Of a stretch of 64,000 nt of DNA, positions 18,906 to 27,065 are shown piece by piece. The stretch's first letter is position 1; each line of letters opens with the position of its first letter. The stretch comes from Chitiniphilus purpureus (GTDB taxonomy: Bacteria > Pseudomonadota > Gammaproteobacteria > Burkholderiales > Chitinibacteraceae), in the NCBI RefSeq assembly GCF_025642115.1, contig NZ_CP106753.1, forward strand, positions 2,379,501 to 2,443,500, written 5' to 3'. A program made the translations under genes and the position numbers. The notes beneath the pieces were generated by a model. The model saw only the letters and a list, made by a program, of their open reading frames with translations. It was not told the origin of the DNA and ran no database searches.

Positions 18906-19353
18906 TTTTCCCCTCGCGCAGAAGATTGGAGCAAGGCGGCCACTGCAGCGGGCCGCAGCCTTGTCGCCGGTTGAAGTCTAGGAGCAGCGCCCCGGGTTTG
19001 TCAGCATTTTTCTTGGCGCCAAGGCAGGGTCAAAGGGGCAGGCTTCGCCATTGGCATGCCATGCGCGGAGCAATGGCGGGTTGGATAACCACGGGGCCTG
19101 GCAGCCGGCGGACAATTGAGCAGCAAGGGGCCCCGCTCAGCGTAATTGCAATGCAATCGGCCGGTATCAGCGGATTGGCGATGGCCTGCATGTTCCGTGC
19201 ATATCCACGCAAATGATTGCCCAATCAATTGCTTGCCAATCGATTATTCAAACGGGTATCGGATTGATCCGGCGGCATTGCGTCAGCTTCGAAAAGCCAG
19301 GGTGGTATGTGGCGGCGCCAGGCTGGTTCGCCCAGGATAGGGACCGGATTGTT
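18906..19353. other. Intergenic stretch without a supported gene
   Basis: About 450 bases between the divergently read chemotaxis receptor start and the truC stop. It is poorer in G+C than its surroundings in its second half (around 19200-19270, with CCAATCAATTG and CCAATCGATT). Open frames here show no recognisable protein. It presumably holds the receptor promoter; I see no clear -35/-10 pair. Confidence 0.4.
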
Positions 19354-20082
19354 TCACGCAGCGGCGCACCATCCCAACGCATGCTGGACGGCCGCGAAAT
19401 CCGCTGCCGGTGGACAGTGGATCTGGACCGGCTCACCGGTTGCCGGATGGGCAAAGCCAAGCTGCGTGTGCACCAGCAGCAGGCGCGGCGTGCCGAAGGC
19501 GGCAGCGAACGCACGGTTGTGGCGGCCCTTGCCGTGGGTGGCGTCGCCGATGATCGGGTGGCTGATGTGCTTGAGGTGCCGCCGCAATTGGTGGTGCCGC
19601 CCGGTCAGCGGTTGCAGCGCGAGCAGGGCATAGCGGCTGGTGGGGTAGCGGTCGATGGCCCAGGGCAGCTCCACTGTCGCCAGGCGCCGATAGTGGGTCA
19701 GGGCCGCCTGCGGCGAGCTGCCGGACCGGTCTTCCCGCTGCCCGGCAAGTGCCGCTTCGCGCTGCAGCGGATGGTCGATCTGGCCGTGTAGCGACGGCCA
19801 GCCGCGCACGATCGCGAGGTATTCCTTGTGCACCTGACGGGTCTCGAACAGCGTATTCATGGCCTGGGCCACGTCGGGTGACAGCGCGAACGCCAGCGCG
19901 CCCGACGTGCCCTTGTCCAGCCGGTGCACCGGGTACACGCGCCGTCCCAGCTGATCGCGCACACACTGCAGCGCGAACCGGGTCTCGTGGTAGTCCAGCA
20001 CGGTGCGGTGCACCAGGAGACCCGCCGGCTTGTGCACGACGACCAGGTGTTCGTCCAGATACAGGATGGGAAGCGCACTCAT
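19354..20082 (-). CDS. truC: tRNA pseudouridine(65) synthase TruC
   Basis: A 242-residue pseudouridine synthase of the RluA superfamily. The catalytic motif HRLDKGTSG places the nucleophilic Asp at residue 56. The segment ATVELPWAIDRYPTSRY and the following LTGRHHQLRRHLKHISHPIIGD match TruC better than RluA, RluC or RluD; there is no S4 domain. TruC modifies U65 in tRNA-Ile and tRNA-Asp. I chose the ATG at 20082 from alignment with E. coli TruC (LEILYQDEWL); in-frame ATGs at 20091 and slightly upstream are possible, and none has a good ribosome binding site. Confidence 0.9.
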   Translation of the reverse strand: MSALPILYLDEHLVVVHKPAGLLVHRTVLDYHETRFALQCVRDQLGRRVYPVHRLDKGTSGALAFALSPDVAQAMNTLFETRQVHKEYLAIVRGWPSLHGQIDHPLQREAALAGQREDRSGSSPQAALTHYRRLATVELPWAIDRYPTSRYALLALQPLTGRHHQLRRHLKHISHPIIGDATHGKGRHNRAFAAAFGTPRLLLVHTQLGFAHPATGEPVQIHCPPAADFAAVQHALGWCAAA

Positions 20083-20201
20083 CGTGCGCATCATACCGGC
20101 TGTGGTCCCGCTCACACAGGCTGCGTCATCCATCCCGGACAATACCGCGTTGTGGCCGCAGGAGCTGATTTGAACGGCTACCGCACGAAAGGAGAAGCAT
20201 C

Positions 20202-20537
20202 GTGATCGTTTACTGGATAAAGCGCCTGGTCATCGCACTGGTGGCCGTTGCCGGTCTGGGCCTGAGCGCCCCGGCGGCAGCCAAGGTCAATGTCGACATC
20301 CATCTGGGCTATCCGCCCCCGCCGTATGCCGAGCCAGCACCGCCGCCGCGCTACGGCTACCACTGGGCGCCCGGCCGCTGGGTCTATCACGGGCCGCGCC
20401 GTCACTGGCGTGAAGGTTACTGGGTGCCGCGCAGCGAGCGGCACTACCATCATCACCACTACCACCACTTCCGCCGCGATCCGCCGCGCTGGCATCGTCA
20501 TGACCGCTGGCGCGGTCGGGATCGCGACGACGATTGA
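20202..20537 (+). CDS. Secreted His/Tyr/Trp-rich small protein
   Basis: A 111-residue product with a signal peptide (KRLVIALVAVAGLGLSAPAAA). The mature part has proline-rich PPPPYAEPAPPP, then repeats of the YxWxxGxW kind (YHWAPGRWVYHGPRRHWREGYWVP), a His cluster (HYHHHHYHHF) and a charged Arg/Asp tail. Similar small proteins are common in proteobacterial envelopes; function is unknown, though the His cluster could bind metal ions. The GTG start at 20202 is supported by GGAG seven bases upstream. Confidence 0.75.
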   Translation: MIVYWIKRLVIALVAVAGLGLSAPAAAKVNVDIHLGYPPPPYAEPAPPPRYGYHWAPGRWVYHGPRRHWREGYWVPRSERHYHHHHYHHFRRDPPRWHRHDRWRGRDRDDD

Positions 20538-20946
20538 GTCACTGGCATGGCCACCCCATGCCGGCTTGCACCGGCGTAGCGGTTGGACAGCGGGCGCAGT
20601 ATTGTCAGCAGGTCCTGCTGGCCCGGCCACCGCATCCCATGCCGCCGCAGCGCAGGGCGACGCAGGCAGTCTCGGCCCTGCCGTGAATGCAGGTCCTGGG
20701 TATCGGATGTGCGTTGCCTGACTGCGCCGCTGTTGGTCCAAGGCAGTGCCTGCCTGATCGCCATCTGTGTGATCAGGATCGGCGGGCAGCGTGGGCTTTG
20801 CGGTGTGCGACTGGGCAGTTGGTGTGGCTGGCGCAGAGCGTCATGTGCCCGATGCGGATGCAGAGGGCACCAAGGCGAAAGCGGGCGCAGCGCCAAGGTG
20901 CTTTCCGGCAGGCCGAGCGCGTTGCGGTTGTCCCGGCCTGCCGGCG
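20538..20946. other. Intergenic stretch without a supported gene
   Basis: About 410 bases between the His-rich protein and the 3' end of the helicase-like gene. I looked here for the missing C-terminal half of that helicase on the minus strand and found no recognisable helicase motif. The short open frames show no known family. Confidence 0.4.
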
Positions 20947-23268
20947 TTAGATGACCGCATGGGCCGTTGCGCGGGCTGCTTCGGGGGCCGGGGCATAAGG
21001 GCAGGCACGCAATGCAAGGTGCAGCAGGGTGCCGGCGGCGGCGGTGAGGCCTGCCTCATGCAGCGTGGCCAGTTGTGCTGCGTTGGTGGCCACGCCGCAG
21101 TTGAGCGCATTGCGCTCGTCGAGGGCATGCGGTTGCATCCAGCCTGGATCGGTGGTGGCCTCGCCCAGCACCAGCGCGCGCTTTGCCAGCGCAAACGCCG
21201 GTGCGACGCGTTCCGGGGCAAGGTGGCCGGCATCGGCCACGATCAACAGATCGATGAAATTGGCCAGAGGCTGGGCGTCGGTCTGGTTCAGATAGCCGAT
21301 GAAGCGCGCCGGCAGGGCTTCGGGTGTGGCGACGAAGCAAGGATGGAGCTTGGCCAGCCGCCGATAGTGGCGGCGTAGTTTTTCCGGGCCCCTGGTGTCC
21401 TTGAGCTGCGGCTGGTGGCGCAGTTGCGCCGCCAGTTCCTCCAGATAACGTGCTTCCCAATAGTGCAGCGCCAGCTGGAAAGCCGTATGACGTGCGCCGG
21501 TGTCGAGGGCGGCCTGCACCGCGTCGGCGCAGAGCGCCGCGCCGGGCGGCAGCAGGCGTTGCAGCGCATCGACCATGCTGCGCAGTTGCGCAAGCTTGGC
21601 CTGCAGCACGGCAGACTGGGTCTGTCCCTCCGCCTGGATGGCCTGGGCGGCGAGCAACTGCGCGTGCAGCGCCCCATGCAACGCATCGCGGTTGCCAGGG
21701 GTGGGTGGCAGCGACCCGTCCGGGTCGAGCTGCCGGCGTGCGGCGGCAATGAAGGCGGTATCACGCTGCTGCCGCCAACGGTCCAGCCCGACGGCGGCAA
21801 GGACTTTGTGCCACCACGGTTCCGTCGCAAGGTGATCGGCCCAATCCTGTTCGATGCGTTGCAATCGTATGGACCGTTCGCCGGCGGTGGCCGTCCGGGC
21901 AAGGCAAGATTCGAGTTCCTCGGCGCGCTGGGCGAGGTAGGCGGCGATGCGGGTGTCCGTCAGTGGCGCGTCGTCGAGCAGCCCGTTCAGGATACGCAGG
22001 GTCGCCATCGATTGCCGGATGGTCTCGGCCTCGTGTTGCAGCCGCGCCTGCAGGCGCTCGGCGACGGTGGCGACCTGATCGAAGCGTTCGCCCAGTGCGA
22101 TCGAAGCCCTTGCCAGGAAATGCATGCGTGCCTGGGCCAGGCCCTCCGTCTCTTCATAGATCTGCGCCGCAAAGCGCGCCTTGCCCGCCACCCCGTGCAG
22201 CGCGCTCAGTGCCGGTGCGGCGGCTTCGTCATGCGCCACCAGCTGTAGCCCGAGGCTGCCGGGCTCGGCCAGCCAGCGCCCGGCGAATGGCTGCTCGGTC
22301 AGGCCGGTTTCGATTGCCAGCAGTGGCGCCAGCGCCGCGACCGTGTCGGCGGTCAGCACGATCACCGGTGGATGGGGGTGGTGCAGCGCGTGCTCCACCC
22401 ACAGGTTGGCAATCGCGTTTTGCAGCAGCATGGCTTGATCGGCGCCGCCGCGGCACAGTCCCAGCACGTCGGTTTCGCCCGCCTGGCCGGCCAGATGATG
22501 CAGCAGGTCCATGCGCTGCGTCGGCGACAGTGGTGCACGTGCGCTGAACTGGCCCAGGTGGTGTTCGGACAACGCAAGACTCTGCGTCGTGCCCAGCGGT
22601 TCGCGCAATCCGGCTGGCTGCAGCAGCCTGGCCAGCAATGGCAGCGGCTGGTCCGGATCGGCGCGCAGCAGCGCCAGCAACTGCTGCTGATGGCAGGTGG
22701 CCGGCAGGGCGGTGCACAACTGCACGTAACCCTGCGGCAACAGGCGATGGCCAGCGAGCTCCAGATCATCCCAGGTGGCGTCGGCCACCGACACCAGCAG
22801 CCCTTCGGCCTGACGCAGGAGCGCCGCCCAGCTGCCGCGCGTGTCGCAGAAGCGCGCATAGGCTTCGGTTGCCAGATGCGTATTGTCCGGCTGCGTTTGC
22901 CTCAGCAGGCCGGACAGCGCCCGCGGCAGCACGCAGGGCAATGCCTGTTGCGGATCGTCGTGCAGCGTGCCGTCGGCGCCGAGCAGCGCATGCACCACCA
23001 CCGGTGCGAGCCAGGCATCGCGCTGGCCGGCGTTGGCGCCGTCACGCAGGTAAAGGCGTGGGTAGACCAGCACCGGCCAGGGGGCCGGCGGAGCGGCCGG
23101 TGCCATCGCCTGCCGCAGTGCTGCCTGGGTGGTCTCATCCAATACGCCGCGCGCCAACTCGACCCAGCCCAGGCTGCAGCCGGCACCATGGGGCGTGGGC
23201 GTGACGCGCGCGCGGTCGGCCAGCGTTGCGGCGAGGTAATCCAGATAGGGCAGCAGGTCCAGCTTCAT
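20947..23268 (-). CDS. Truncated, ATPase-dead SF1 helicase-like protein
   Basis: A 773-residue protein. From about residue 240 it follows the pattern of large AAA/SF1 (Upf1-like) helicases: LSPTQRMDLLHHLAG, then the Walker A region, a helical insertion with coiled coil, and a motif II region. The key residues are lost: the Walker A position reads GLCRGGADQAMLL (about 270-282) instead of GPPGTGKTTLL, and motif II reads VADAGH (about 677-682) instead of VDEAGQ. The protein stops about 90 residues later, so the second RecA domain is absent. The frame is otherwise open for 2.3 kb with normal composition, so it is probably expressed and may act as a non-catalytic scaffold or regulator. Family assignment is by recognition of sequence pattern. 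Confidence 0.65.
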   Translation of the reverse strand: MKLDLLPYLDYLAATLADRARVTPTPHGAGCSLGWVELARGVLDETTQAALRQAMAPAAPPAPWPVLVYPRLYLRDGANAGQRDAWLAPVVVHALLGADGTLHDDPQQALPCVLPRALSGLLRQTQPDNTHLATEAYARFCDTRGSWAALLRQAEGLLVSVADATWDDLELAGHRLLPQGYVQLCTALPATCHQQQLLALLRADPDQPLPLLARLLQPAGLREPLGTTQSLALSEHHLGQFSARAPLSPTQRMDLLHHLAGQAGETDVLGLCRGGADQAMLLQNAIANLWVEHALHHPHPPVIVLTADTVAALAPLLAIETGLTEQPFAGRWLAEPGSLGLQLVAHDEAAAPALSALHGVAGKARFAAQIYEETEGLAQARMHFLARASIALGERFDQVATVAERLQARLQHEAETIRQSMATLRILNGLLDDAPLTDTRIAAYLAQRAEELESCLARTATAGERSIRLQRIEQDWADHLATEPWWHKVLAAVGLDRWRQQRDTAFIAAARRQLDPDGSLPPTPGNRDALHGALHAQLLAAQAIQAEGQTQSAVLQAKLAQLRSMVDALQRLLPPGAALCADAVQAALDTGARHTAFQLALHYWEARYLEELAAQLRHQPQLKDTRGPEKLRRHYRRLAKLHPCFVATPEALPARFIGYLNQTDAQPLANFIDLLIVADAGHLAPERVAPAFALAKRALVLGEATTDPGWMQPHALDERNALNCGVATNAAQLATLHEAGLTAAAGTLLHLALRACPYAPAPEAARATAHAVI

Positions 23269-23420
23269 CGATCCATTCCGGTGTTGCGGTGGTGCGAGCG
23301 CACTATCGCATCGTCCTTGGTGCGATAGTCAGTCTTTTGCCGGGAACGGCACGGATAAGCTTACCAAAGGGCGGCGTGCGTGCGCCGGCAGCCGCTGCCG
23401 GTGGTCCGGCCGGGGCCTCT

Positions 23421-23430
23421 GGTATAGAAT
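23421..23430 (+). promoter_or_regulatory. -10-like element of the btuB operon
   Basis: GGTATAGAAT just upstream of the cobalamin riboswitch contains TATAGA/TAGAAT and would start transcription near 23437, directly before the aptamer. No clear -35 hexamer. Confidence 0.45.
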
Positions 23431-23440
23431 GCCGCCCCTG

Positions 23441-23620
23441 CGAGGTGCCCGACGCCCCGTGCCCTCATGGCACGGAAGACGGGTTAAACGGGAAACAGGT
23501 GCGAAACCTGTGCTGCCCCTGCAACGGTAAGCAAGCGCGGATGCGTCAGGAAAGCCACTGTTCCGGCCTGGAATGGGAAGGCGATGCGTCAAATCTTGCG
23601 AGCCCGGATACCGGCCTTGC
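23441..23620 (+). ncRNA. Cobalamin (AdoCbl) riboswitch aptamer
   Basis: All core elements of the cobalamin riboswitch appear in order: GAGGTGCCC, GGTTAAACGGGAA (23482-23494), the palindromic CAGGTGCGAAACCTG (23496-23510), GCTGCCCCTGCAACGGTAA, the B12 box GCCACTG (23554-23560), TGGGAAGGC, and the closing GCGAGCCCGGATACCGGCC. It lies directly upstream of btuB, the outer membrane B12 receptor. Binding of cobalamin is expected to switch the whole btuB-cobQ operon off. Confidence 0.96.
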
Positions 23621-23716
23621 CCGCTGCCGCATCGGCAGCAGCATGAACGCGCGGCAGGGTGGACGCGACGGGTGCGACCCGGCGCCGCCTTGCCTGCGCC
23701 GCAGGCTCTCCCGTGC

Positions 23717-23772
23717 TTTTCTCCTGCCGCTATCGAGCGCCGCCACACAGTGGGTGTGGCTTTTGGAGAAAA
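23717..23772 (+). promoter_or_regulatory. Riboswitch expression platform: anti-SD helix and nested hairpin
   Basis: TTTTCTCC at 23717-23724 is the exact complement of GGAGAAAA at 23765-23772, which is the btuB ribosome binding site. Nested inside is a perfect 7-bp hairpin (GCCACAC 23742-23748, GTGTGGC 23754-23760) followed by TTTT. The layout suits translation control by SD sequestration, or a terminator, in response to B12 bound by the aptamer. The pairing is seen in the sequence; its switching role is inferred. Confidence 0.6.
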
Positions 23773-23774
23773 CC

Positions 23775-25616
23775 ATGTCTTACCGCCTGATTCCCATCCT
23801 GCCGCTGGCCTTGACCTCGCTGGCCGTACACGCCGACGCCGAGCCCCGGCTGCCTGACGTCGTGGTCACTGCCGCCCGGCTGCCGCAAGCCGAGCGGGAG
23901 GTGATCGGCGATGTGACGGTGATCGAGCGTCAGCAGATCGCCGCCTATCCGGGCGGGGCACTGCCCGATCTGCTGCAAAGCGTGGCCGGGGTGCAACTGG
24001 CCAGCAATGGCGGGCCGGGCAAGATCACCTCGCTGTTCGTCCGCGGCGCGGAATCTGCGCAGACGCTGGTGCTGATCGATGGCGTGCGCTATGGCTCTGC
24101 CACCGCTGGTGCCGCGGCGATCCAGTTCCTGCCGCTTGAGCAGATCGAGCGTGTCGAAATCCTGCGCGGGCCGGCCGCAAGCCTGTACGGTGCCGATGCC
24201 ATCGGCGGCGTGGTGCAGATCTTCACCCGGCAGGGGCGGGCCGGGCTGCATCCGTCCGCCTCGGTCGGCATTGGCACCGAGGGGACCCGTACCGCCAGTG
24301 CCGGTCTCGCGGGCGGCAGCGAAGCCACCCGCGTCGCGCTGGGTGTGGCGCACAACCGCACCGATGGCGTCAGCGCGCTTGCTGCGCCCGCGAATGCGCC
24401 ATTCAACGAGGATGAGGATGGCTACGAGAACAGCAGCGTCTCGCTCTCGTTCAATCATCGCTTCGACACGCGCCACGAACTGGGCGGCAGCGTGCTCGCC
24501 GCACGCGTCAAGAGCCAGTACGACAACGCCTATACCGCCAGCCGCTACGACTACCGCACCCAGGGCACCAACGGCGCCGCCACGCTGTGGAGCAGGAACC
24601 GGCTCGCCGCCGGCTGGCTCAGCACCGTGCAGGCCGGCATCAGCATGGACGACAGCGACAACTACGGCCCGCGTTCGGCCGTCGATCCCGGCGATGCGAT
24701 CAGCCGTTTCAAGACCCAGCAGGAGCAGTTCTCGTGGCTGAATGCGCTCGATGCCGGGCCGGGCGTGTTGACCCTGGGCATCGAGACCCTGCGTCAGCGC
24801 ATCACCAGCACCACGCCGTATGACATGACCCAGCGGCGCATCAACAGCGCGCAGGGCGGATATCTGGCGCAGCTGGGCGCCTTCAGCGCGCAGCTCAACG
24901 TGCGCAGCGACGACAACTCACAGTTCGGCCGCAGCAACAACGGCAGCCTGGGGTTGAGCTGGCGTTTCACCCCGGCCTGGCAATTGGGCGGCGCCTATGC
25001 CACCGGCTTTCGTGCCCCCACCTTCAACGAGCTGTATTACCCCGGCTTTGGCAACCCCCTGCTCAAACCGGAGCGCTCGCGCAATGCCGAGGCGTTCCTG
25101 CGCTACGCGGCAGACGGGTTGCAGGCGGGGGTGACCGCCTACCGCAACCGGGTGACCGATCTGTTGCAGTACAACGCCGCCACCTACAGTACCGACAACA
25201 TCGGCAAGGCCACGCTGCGCGGCGTGACCGTGACTGCCGATTGGCGTGGCGACGGCTTGCTGGCCGGCGGCAGCCTGGATTGGCTGGACGCGCGCGACAC
25301 CTCCGGCGGTCGCGCCGATGGCAAGCAGCTGGCCCGTCGCGCGCCTCGTGCGGCGTCGGCCTATGTCGGGATGCAGCAGGGCGCCTGGCAGGCGCGCGCC
25401 GAGGTGCAGGCGCAAGGCAAGCGCTATGACGACGCGGCCAACACGCTGCCGCTGGGCGGCTATGCGCTAGCCCACCTGAGCATGACATGGCAGGTGGCGC
25501 GTGACTGGCAGCTGCTGGCGCGCGTGAACAACCTGTTCGACAAGGAATACCAGCAGGCCAAGGGTTACGGCACGCTGGGCCGCAACGCGCTGGTCGAACT
25601 GCGTTGGCAGCAGTGA
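23775..25616 (+). CDS. btuB: TonB-dependent vitamin B12 receptor
   Basis: A 613-residue outer membrane receptor. The signal peptide (about residues 1-21, YRLIPILPLALTSLAVHA) is followed by a TonB-box-like LPDVVVTA, a plug domain with LFVRGAESAQTLVLIDG and VEILRGPAASLYGADAIGGVVQI, and a 22-strand barrel with the late LFDKEYQQAKGYGT motif. The ATG at 23775 has GGAG six bases upstream. The protein ends in RWQQ rather than the usual terminal aromatic residue, a small oddity. It imports cobalamin using TonB energy. Control by the upstream riboswitch is clear. Confidence 0.95.
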   Translation: MSYRLIPILPLALTSLAVHADAEPRLPDVVVTAARLPQAEREVIGDVTVIERQQIAAYPGGALPDLLQSVAGVQLASNGGPGKITSLFVRGAESAQTLVLIDGVRYGSATAGAAAIQFLPLEQIERVEILRGPAASLYGADAIGGVVQIFTRQGRAGLHPSASVGIGTEGTRTASAGLAGGSEATRVALGVAHNRTDGVSALAAPANAPFNEDEDGYENSSVSLSFNHRFDTRHELGGSVLAARVKSQYDNAYTASRYDYRTQGTNGAATLWSRNRLAAGWLSTVQAGISMDDSDNYGPRSAVDPGDAISRFKTQQEQFSWLNALDAGPGVLTLGIETLRQRITSTTPYDMTQRRINSAQGGYLAQLGAFSAQLNVRSDDNSQFGRSNNGSLGLSWRFTPAWQLGGAYATGFRAPTFNELYYPGFGNPLLKPERSRNAEAFLRYAADGLQAGVTAYRNRVTDLLQYNAATYSTDNIGKATLRGVTVTADWRGDGLLAGGSLDWLDARDTSGGRADGKQLARRAPRAASAYVGMQQGAWQARAEVQAQGKRYDDAANTLPLGGYALAHLSMTWQVARDWQLLARVNNLFDKEYQQAKGYGTLGRNALVELRWQQ

Positions 25617-25683
25617 GCACGCTTGGTCTGCGGCACAGGCCCGCGTGGCCAGGCGTGACCGCGGCGCCGGGGGAGTGCGCAGC

Positions 25684-26463
25684 GTGAAGCCGCCCGGGCG
25701 CATCGCCTGCCTGTCCAGCGAGACGGTGCACGTGCTGTACGCGTTGGGCGAGCAACACCGCATCGTCGGCGTGAGTGCCTTTGCCCGGCATCCGGCCGGG
25801 GTCACCGGCCGCCATCCGGTGATCTGCGGTTTTCAAAGTGGCAAGCCGGACAAGATCCTCGCGGTGCGGCCCGAGCTGGTGCTGGCCTATTCGTCACTGC
25901 AGGGCGATCTGGTCAAGGCCTGTGTCGAGGCGGGGCTGCCGGTGCATCTGTTCAACCAGCACGATCTGGCCGGGATCTTCGGCATGATCGCCACCCTGGG
26001 GCGCCTGCTGGACTGCACCGGACGTGCCGACGCATTGATCGCTGCGCTGCAGGCCCGGCTCGATGCGGCGCGACCTGTGGCAGGCGGGCCGCGGCCGCGC
26101 GTGTATTTCGAGGAATGGCACAGCCCGCTGACCACCGGCATCCGCTGGGTGTCCGAACTGATCGGGATCGCCGGCGGCGAGGATGTGTTCGCGGCGCAAT
26201 CGCACGCGGTGCGCTTTGCCGGGCGGCAGGTCGATGCCGCAGCGGTGATCGCGGCGGCGCCGCAGCTGATCGTGGGCAGCTGGTGCGGCCAGCCGTTCGA
26301 CGCGGCACGCGTCATGGCGCGGCACGGATGGGACGTCGTCCCCGCGGTCAGGCAGGCACGCGTCCATAGTATCGCCAGCCACGATATCCTCGTCCCCGGC
26401 ATTGCCGCGATCACCCACGGCCTGCCGCAATTGCAAACCCTGATCCGGAGTATCCACCCATGA
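25684..26463 (+). CDS. BtuF-like cobalamin-binding protein lacking a signal peptide
   Basis: A 259-residue member of the BtuF/FhuD-type periplasmic-binding fold: RIACLSSETVHVLYALGEQHRIVGVSAF at the N-terminus, then KPDKILAVRPELVLAY, and WVSELIGIAGGEDVFA later on. The GTG at 25684 is chosen for its GGGGGA site; upstream in-frame codons do not give a hydrophobic leader. No export signal is seen, unlike the second BtuF at 28345, so this copy may be cytoplasmic, or be exported another way. It overlaps cobO by four bases. A cobalamin-related role is inferred from fold and context. Confidence 0.82.
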   Translation: MKPPGRIACLSSETVHVLYALGEQHRIVGVSAFARHPAGVTGRHPVICGFQSGKPDKILAVRPELVLAYSSLQGDLVKACVEAGLPVHLFNQHDLAGIFGMIATLGRLLDCTGRADALIAALQARLDAARPVAGGPRPRVYFEEWHSPLTTGIRWVSELIGIAGGEDVFAAQSHAVRFAGRQVDAAAVIAAAPQLIVGSWCGQPFDAARVMARHGWDVVPAVRQARVHSIASHDILVPGIAAITHGLPQLQTLIRSIHP

Positions 26464-27065
26464 CCGTTTCCGACGACGAGCGCAACGCGCGCCACGCCGC
26501 GCGCATGGCGCGCAAGAAGGCGGTGATCGATGCCCGCATTGCCGAAGCCACCCTCGATACCGGCGTGCTGCTGGTGATCACCGGCAACGGCAAGGGCAAA
26601 TCCTCGTCCGCCTTCGGCATGGTGGCCCGCGCGCTGGGCCACGGCATGCGGGTGGGCGTGGTCCAGTTCATCAAGAACCGCACCGATACCGGCGAGGAGG
26701 CGTTCCTGGGGCGGCATTGCGAGTGGCACGTGCTGGGCGACGGTTTCACCTGGGACACCCAGAACCGCGAGGCCGATACCCGCCGTGCCGAATCGGCCTG
26801 GGCAGTGGCGCAGCGCATGCTGGCCGATGCGCAGTACGACCTGGTGGTGCTCGACGAGCTGACCTACTGCCTCAGCTACGACTACCTGGACACCGCCCAG
26901 GTGCTGGCTGACCTGGAGTCGCGCCCGCCGATGCAGCACGTGGTGGTCACCGGCCGTGCTGCAGTGCAGGCGTTGCGCGACATCGCCGACACCGTTGCGG
27001 TGATCGCCGACGAGAAACACGCCTACCAGGCCGGCATCCGCGCCCAGAAGGGCCTCGAATGGTAG
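26460..27065 (+). CDS. cobO: Cob(I)yrinic acid a,c-diamide adenosyltransferase
   Basis: A 201-residue ATP:corrinoid adenosyltransferase of the CobA/CobO/BtuR family. The P-loop GNGKGKSS is at residues 42-49, with VVQFIKN and the VVLDELTYCL segment typical of the family. It attaches the 5'-deoxyadenosyl group to reduced corrinoids, for both salvage and de novo synthesis. Its start overlaps the previous stop (ATGA) and GGAG lies nine bases upstream. It overlaps cobB by seven bases. Confidence 0.95.
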   Translation: MTVSDDERNARHAARMARKKAVIDARIAEATLDTGVLLVITGNGKGKSSSAFGMVARALGHGMRVGVVQFIKNRTDTGEEAFLGRHCEWHVLGDGFTWDTQNREADTRRAESAWAVAQRMLADAQYDLVVLDELTYCLSYDYLDTAQVLADLESRPPMQHVVVTGRAAVQALRDIADTVAVIADEKHAYQAGIRAQKGLEW

